From Schistosoma haematobium (lineage: Eukaryota > Platyhelminthes > Trematoda > Strigeidida > Schistosomatidae), in contig NC_067200.1 in NCBI RefSeq assembly GCF_000699445.3, forward strand, positions 3,984,950-4,048,949: a stretch of 64,000 nt of DNA, read 5' to 3'. Positions within the stretch are counted from its first letter, which is position 1. Each line of letters begins with the position of its first letter. The notes beneath the pieces are model-generated. The model worked only from the letters and a program-made list of their open reading frames with translations. It did no database searches and was not told where the DNA came from. This document shows positions 57,861-64,000 of this stretch, piece after piece. The position numbers and the translations under genes are program-made.

Positions 57861-58152
57861 CTATCGTAACCAATTGTTGGAGAGTGTGGGTGACTTGGCT
57901 CACGATCGATCACAATGTCCTTGGTGTATACATTCACTGTCTGCCTTTAAACTATGAGATTAAAATTGCTGTCTTTCTTCCCATCAACTAATTCTTTCTT
58001 CATTTACTATATCCTTATACACAATCTTTTATATATTACTATCATTGAAGCAACTACTTCTACGAATTTGGTGCTCATTTCGTTGTGCTAATGAGGTATG
58101 GCAACTTGAACCGATACATATATTTGCCTGGTCCTACGTTGGAGTTGACTGA
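57861..58152 (+). mobile_element. LINE 3' end inserted in the Penelope-like element
   Basis: Matches the reverse complement of 51690-51830 and the tail at 1-143, ending TTGACTGACTG. It separates the RT from the endonuclease of the host element. Confidence 0.65.
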
Positions 58153-58680
58153 CTGTTCTTACAATTAAAATTCCTAAACGATGCTACCGAGGAAACTGTG
58201 ACTCAAAGGTTAAGAAAGGCGGTACAGAAAACATTTAATGAAGCCAGACTGCGTGCTATTTTCTAAAACCGATCTAAAATAAGAAAGGTTAATAAAGACA
58301 ATTTGTCTAAATTTGCCACATCCATGTGCATTTACCGATTCAACTGCTCCTGCGGAACCAGTTATATAGAGCGTAAAGCTCGACAAACCCGTCATCGCAT
58401 AACAGAACATCATCTGTCTTGGTTGAGCAAGGAAAGATAAGAGTGATTAAGAGTTCTATTCTCGCTCACTTGGTGGACACAGGTCATCAAGTCGAAGTGA
58501 ATAAAGTTTTTAAGGTTATCCATCATATTCCATCAAATTCGCCGTATGGTTTACCAGGTCGTCTTTAGCACATTTCTGCAGCCATTGGAATACATGTTCA
58601 CAAACCAAATCTTTGCATCCAAAATGTTATGGATGCTGAGGAATAATGTGCCAATCATTATCATGTTAAGTCTAATGATG
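58153..58680 (+). pseudogene. Penelope-like GIY-YIG endonuclease, right part
   Basis: Translates as TQRLRKAVQKTFNEARLRAI, then MCIYRFNCSCGTSYIERKAR and RHRITEHH, a GIY-YIG domain in which the catalytic-region Gly is Glu (YIE). Stops follow. Confidence 0.7.
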
Positions 58681-58689
58681 TCCTTGGAC

Positions 58690-58990
58690 GTTAAATGAAC
58701 ATTTCCTATTGGCCGTTATTTATTTCACTCGGTAAATATTGTGTAAATGTTGTTTTCTATTTTATGGTACGATGTGGTTTGTTTGTTTGGTATATAAATA
58801 GAGTATGGCTGAAATATAATGATTCATAACTCAGAGGCTGTGACTTACGTTCTAGACTCAACTGGCTGGGCTAGACAGGGAAGCGGGACCAATCGGGACT
58901 CTAGGTCGTTCACTACGTGTTTTACGTGTCACTGTAATCGATCGATATATAAACGCTGCTCCATCTAAACTGCAATTCACACGTTACAAC
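58690..58990 (+). mobile_element. Penelope-like element 3' terminal repeat
   Basis: Directly downstream of the endonuclease. It shares the ATTTTATGGTACGATGTGG and TATATAAAT blocks with 35330-35760 and 49880-50260, which ties those repeats to this element. Confidence 0.55.
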
Positions 58991-59569
58991 ACAAAATAAG
59001 TACGTACAACCGCTCTCGCTACCCTGGCCATTGGTATAGGGGTGTTTGTAGCAGAACTTTGATAAACTATTTTCGTATTCCTTCCGCTTTTTGTATTTTA
59101 CTTATTTTCAACATTCTTCTCTTGATTATTACACAACTACTATATTACTAACCATTCATCAAAATATTTTGTTAGTTCCTTCTTGTTTTTTATACATCAT
59201 GCAACGTAGCAACTGCTTGGTTTTCGAATAGTTCGTTTGATTATTATAATCCTCTTTTTTCCAATTACTCAATGTTAGTTTATAATCGATGTCTTTATAT
59301 AATTATTATGTAACGTATCTACTCGATGAGTATTATTTCATTATTGTAAATCATGCATAAATATTTTAGTGTAGAGCCATAATGAAAAACCAATTTAAAA
59401 GAAAATTCTTTACTCGATTCGTTCCTTTTTTATTTACCAAATGTCAAAATGGGAATTTCCACCATATTATTCTGCACCAACTATGTGTATGATCAGTCTT
59501 GGTTGGCGAATGTGCAACCCGCGCGGATTGTCTTGATATGGCCATTATGCAACAAGTTAATAGAGGACA

Positions 59570-59760
59570 GATTGAATATGACTGGCAGTGGAATCCAGAA
59601 AGCGTTTCACTTTATTTAAACCTCGTCAACTGGACGTACCTTCATATCAGAGTGAATATCAACTCAAGGATTTAAGTAGATCCAGACTGTGAGCCCCAAA
59701 TGGGACTAACTGTGCGTCATGAATTCCACTACCAGCCACATTCCACCTATTGTATCCAAT
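59570..59760 (+). mobile_element. SINE family C, decayed
   Basis: Left arm GGCAGTGGAATCCAGAAAGC and right arm ATTCCACTACCAGCCACATT still pair. The ribozyme region is too diverged to be functional. Confidence 0.55.
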
Positions 59761-60054
59761 AACCTACAAAATTCTTATACTGAATAGACTAGTGAATTAG
59801 ATTGTGTTCGGTTTAAAGACTCAGACACATCACACTCGAAATTCATAAAACCTGACTAAATGTTATCATAAATCTTGATAATGCGTAATACAAAATGTAA
59901 CAACACGTTAGGAAACAAAAAGTTTCGTCAATCCGACGAGTCTTCTAAATATTAACTAGCGGTTTCATTCATACAACACAGAACTTGTAAGTAGTAAATC
60001 CAGATTTCAAACAATTAGCGTGTTTACATAATACAAACATGAGGAGCCAGCGGT

Positions 60055-60303
60055 GAGACTATAATTTATGGACGAACCAATCAAGTATAAGATAACAGGT
60101 CTCGGATTTTGCCGCGAAATTCATTCATCCATTTGGCTAAATAGAGTTCGTGATGAAAACCCTAAATCTAATTCTTAAACTTAACCATCAACTGCAAATC
60201 ATAATTCCATTTCCTCACGCTAGTTTATAACTCTCATTTGGTGGACACTCTCAAGGTCAATTCAGCGTCGCTCAAAGGTAGTCCATAAATCATAATCTCA
60301 CCG
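60055..60303 (+). mobile_element. MITE-like element E
   Basis: Ends GGTGAGACTATAATTTATGG and CCATAAATCATAATCTCACC are inverted repeats. The interior contains the TTTTGCCGCGAAATTC block. Confidence 0.7.
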
Positions 60304-60790
60304 GAGCCAACTTACACAAATCGGTAACTATTCGCCACTGAAAATCGGTGCACCACACAAAAGTTTTACAATCAATATTATCTAATTCAAAGGACACAAT
60401 GACAAAGGAAGACAAACAAAATACCATTCCCAGGATAAACTGAAGCAAACTGTGATAAGTAATACAGTGGACGAAGTGGCCGCTATATCTGTTCAAGTTA
60501 AGGTTAGGTAGCTGGTAAGCGTTACAACATCCTACAACTTATACCAATGAACGTGGATACTTACAGACGAACTCAACTAGGAAAGTGTCGAAACACTGAG
60601 CAAAAGATATATAAAGAAAGACAGTGAGAGTTTAGAAAATTAACACTTGATTTAGGCACTGTCAACAGATAAACGAACACTAGCCAAATCTATCAGCTAA
60701 TTAAAAAAAGACAAACTCTAAGGTAGAGATCACATCAGGGGAGAAGATAACCAAAATAAACTAAACAATGGCCTCACAATTATAAATAAT
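60304..60790 (+). pseudogene. diverged Penelope-like fragment
   Basis: Weak but collinear similarity to the endonuclease half of the element at 47606-49085: a KSFTINII-type segment, a DKQNTIPRIN segment, NERGYLQTNSTRKV and TVNR..TNTSQIYQLI. It is heavily decayed. Confidence 0.5.
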
Positions 60791-61304
60791 ACTTTATCAA
60801 TTGTAGCTAGACTGAACAAGCTGTCAGTCAATGGCGAATAACTTAAACAGTACGATTCTTTTCTAGGAATTCGCTTATGATGTTATTAAAGAGAACAATT
60901 GAAGCTCAACAATTAAAATAACCAGTTCAGAGAATATAATACTATATCTGTGACATGAACTTATAGAAGTACACAAAAGTGCTTTTAACGACACTAAGTT
61001 CTGTGGCCAATGTTTATGAAACCTTATGACAAATATATGTTCACCAATGAATTCATAACAGCTAACAATTCTGTACAAGTAAGCGAAGTACTATGTGAAG
61101 ACATCATGCTCGTGGACTTTTAGAATGCGCACCATGTTCAACCAAACAGTGGCTTAGAATAATTATAAAACAAATTTGTAAAAAGTAATATATATATTAG
61201 GCAAAAAGTGTACATAAATTAGATAGTTTTCGTAAGAAAAGAAACAGTTAGGGACACTAGAGTGTTTATCACAGAAACTTCCTGTTGTATATATATCACC
61301 AAAC

Positions 61305-61566
61305 CTAGTCATAACGATATTTATCAGAAGAGACTTGAGAAAACGATCCATAGCTTGAAGCACTTGAAATTCGATATCGCGATAAATAAGAGATTAACTT
61401 GAAGATCACCCATCCCGTGAAAGTTCCCAAAACAGCTCCAATGATGCATGGAATAGGCCACGCTTGCCAAGGTCTGTCCCAATCTAAAACTAAGAAACCA
61501 GCTGATAACCAAGCCCCAATAACACAACCATAACCAATGAAGGCAACAAACTTTTCTTCTGGTAGC
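61305..61566 (-). CDS. PIGF: PIGF, last exon
   Basis: Acceptor ATTTTTAG at the right edge, stop TAG at 61305. The frame gives LPEEKFVAFIGYGCVIGAWL, SAGFLVLDWDRPWQAWPIPC and IIGAVLGTFTGWVIFKLISY. LDWDRPWQxWPI is a signature of phosphatidylinositol-glycan biosynthesis class F. This is the ER membrane partner of the GPI ethanolamine-phosphate transferases PIGO and PIGG. The exon covers the last membrane segments and a short Ser-rich cytosolic tail. It begins with the last base of a split codon (phase 2 intron). Upstream exons are not recognisable before 64000. Confidence 0.85.
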
Positions 61567-62245
61567 CTAAAAATAACAAATAAAAATATAGTTCTTAGAA
61601 TAAGAAAATAACTGACTGGTTAAAAAGACATTTCCAAGCTAAGATATACACGTTTGGTTTGATAGTAGTACAATAAGATTGCAATCATTTCTGGAAGTCG
61701 AATACAGTATAAGCCTTATTTAGTTAATGTTTCTACATCACATAAGTGCAGTGAACATTAATTAAACGAGAAGTGAAGTGATAATATTATTAACAGCAAA
61801 AGTCAAGCAACAAATATGATTTAAAAATAAACGAATACACCCTAAGAATGAAGAAACTAAGATTAAAATCTTGTGGAAATAATATGAATGCAGTTCGACC
61901 ATTGAGAACAATTTCAAGTCACCAGAAAGTCTCTGACCACATAATTAAAGATGGTTTTCCAGCTTAAAAACAGGAAATCTGCACTTACCAAACTGCCTTA
62001 GACCAATAGTAAATGTAGGTCATTTTATAACCTGGAGAAAATATTTATCAGCCTATATGGTCAACGTGACGAGGTGAAGTGGAAGAAGGAATGAAATCAG
62101 GAAACAGAAATTATACAATAATCCAGGACTTAAGAAGAACCATAAAAATAACTAAACGTTAACAAAGAGTGTTTACCATGTCAATGGTGTTAACTAGAGC
62201 TTTAGAGATTTCAATTTGCCATGTTTGAGTCTCCAACCACGAATT
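61567..62245. other. PIGF intron, nothing else recognised
   Basis: AT-rich sequence upstream of the PIGF exon on the minus strand. Confidence 0.4.
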
Positions 62246-62247
62246 AA

Positions 62248-63460
62248 TTGCGAGAGATTTTAGAAAAGATTATTCGGAAGTTGTTTCAGTATCTTAACAA
62301 AGACGGGATTCTTTCTGGTGAGCAGCACGACTTTAGAACAGGTCATTCACGTCTCACAAACATGTTAGTAGCCCGTGAAAGCCGGTACGCTCTTAAAGAT
62401 CAAAAGTTGCTCATACATGTAGCTCACATTGACTTCAGCAAGGCGTTTGACAAAGTCATTCACAACCAAATGTCATATAAGTTAAGTAATATTGGGATTG
62501 GAGGCGATTTATTAATGTGGATAAAAGAACTTCTTAGTTGGGCGTCAACAAGGCGTACGGGTGAACTCCAAGTTGTCTAGCTGGGAAACTGTGCTCAATG
62601 GAGTGCCTCGAGATACAACTTTCGGGTCAATGATGTTCCTCCTGTATGTAGATGACTTTCGTTGTCTTCTATCATCATCGGTTTTGTTATCTGCCGACGA
62701 TTTTAAGATATGGAGGGCAATAAAGAGTAAAAGTGATAGCTTAGAGCTTCAAAATGACCTGGAGAAATTATATGAATGGCCTCAAACTTGGCAGCTGCCG
62801 ATAAACACTTTCAAGTGCATTGTGATGCATGTTGGTCATCAAGGTACAGATACATACATGATGAATAACACTGAGCTACCTGTTGACCAGACACACAATA
62901 ACTTAGGACTTAAAAGCTACTGCACACTGCCGTGCGATAGCCACCAAAGGTTTTAGAACCCCATGGTCAATACGTAGGGCCTTTAGCCAGGTCGACGCTA
63001 AAAACTTTGACTTTGTATACAGTATTCGTGCCTCCTAAACTTGAGTACCGAATGCAAGCGGCTAGTCCCTGCTTGAAAAAAGACTGGGCTTTCTATAGAA
63101 GTTCAGAGAACGGCGACTAAGCTTATTCCTGGAATGGCGAAGCTCCCGTATAATGCGCTAGAGGCTAAACCCGAACTATTTCCATCGTCATATAGAAGAA
63201 ACAGAGGCGACTTGGTCAGTTTTCAAATCACTTAGTGATAAATTTGCATTTGGTACGCCCTCATTATCCTTGTCTTCCAAAACAGGGAATTTATGAGGGC
63301 ACTCTAAAAACGTTTGCCAGTCCATAACAAATCACTTGTCAGCAGATTACCAATCTTCCCATCGAATCATCAACGAATAGAATTCATTACCTCAACACGT
63401 GATTGAAACTCCATATGTTGACACTCTCAAAAGAAAGTTTCATCAACTGAGAGACGACCA
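62248..63460 (+). pseudogene. CR1/Jockey-like LINE reverse transcriptase relic
   Basis: The first frame has GILSGEQHDFRTGHSRLTNM, IDFSKAFDKVIHNQMSYKLS and IGIGGDLLMWIKELLS. The next has GVPRDTTFGSMMFLLYVDDF, with VLLSADDFKIWRAI at the catalytic motif (A-D-D). Later, frames with stops give a NSLPQHVIETPYVDTLKRKF-type C-terminus near 63370-63450. Frameshifts and stops make it dead. It occupies the presumed PIGF intron. Confidence 0.85.
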
Positions 63461-64000
63461 TTGCCAAGACTGACAGACCAACTAGCCTACTGTCCTTTAC
63501 AAAGTGTGACTGAAACAGTTTATGACGGGTTCAAATACACAACACCAATAAAATTCCAAGTACAACTATCTACTCTGCAGCTCTACAAAGTGAGTTGTAA
63601 GACCGATCTGATAGCCTGTGATACGTTTCACTGTATAACCGAGTCTGCGTTTTGGCTTTGTCCATATGGTTTGTTACATAAGGTAAGCAGTTAAGTATTC
63701 TGCCAGAATCTAACAAAAAGGGTAGATGACGTGGTAGACGGAACGTAAGAACACCCAAGTCGGTTGATAGTGACTTGCATAGAAAAATGACAAACATTAA
63801 AAGAGCGTGTCAGATTACAAAAAATATATCTATATGCATAGCGTAAAAATAACTACAGTTATACATAACAATAGTTTAGAGTACAGTCGAGATATATCGT
63901 TCTAGTTTTAAATTATTCCTAAGTATATAAACTAGAATAGTTAGTTTGACTGGTCAATTGACCCAAAAACTTGTTTTGGAAATACTACTAGTAAAATAAT
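63461..64000. other. no gene recognised
   Basis: Sequence beyond the LINE relic. Short open frames without recognisable content. Confidence 0.4.

Noticed and set aside
61324..61527. 67-residue minus-strand frame MCYWGLVISWFL
   Set aside because: It is a shadow frame. The PIGF frame on the same strand has the diagnostic LDWDRPWQxWPI motif.

Overview
The window looks like AT-rich nuclear DNA of a schistosome (blood fluke). The evidence is a secreted micro-exon gene, tRNA-like SINEs carrying hammerhead ribozymes (the Sm-alpha type described from Schistosoma), several Penelope-like retroelements with GIY-YIG endonucleases, RTE-like LINEs, and a BEL/Pao relic. The species cannot be fixed from sequence alone.

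Layout. 1-15000 is mostly repeats: SINEs, a 1332-bp pure AGT-type microsatellite, a small inverted-repeat DNA element, a palindromic Penelope end and two RTE fragments. No cellular gene was found there. 15103-35877 (+) holds the main discovery, an 18-exon micro-exon gene for a predicted secreted protein of 346 residues. Exon 1 encodes a signal peptide. Exons 2-9 and 10-17 are two copies of one eight-exon module. Seven of the eight exon lengths match exactly (57-63-48-57-39-66-60 nt), every internal exon is a multiple of three, and every intron is phase 1. Exon 18 carries the stop. The long introns are full of SINEs, RTE fragments and a BEL/Pao relic, whereas exons 4/5 and 12/13 are separated by mini-introns of only 50 and 48 nt.

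35878-40920 is repeats and unrecognised DNA, with one possible alternative last exon. 40923-52545 (-) is a five-exon gene for a METTL25-like methyltransferase (632 residues as assembled). It has a clear SAM-binding motif and an unusual poly-threonine insertion, and its second intron contains a Penelope-like element flanked by 191-nt inverted arms. 52570-61300 is repeats, including two more Penelope-like lineages broken by SINE and LINE insertions. 61305-61566 (-) is the last exon of PIGF, the GPI-anchor biosynthesis gene, whose remaining exons lie beyond what I can identify here. 62248-63460 (+) is a decayed CR1/Jockey-like LINE.

The cellular genes show no operon-like relationship. The repeats are heavily nested, and several insertions can be delimited by target-site duplications visible in the sequence. 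Exon models are hand-built from reading frame and splice consensus. I had no transcript data or database search.
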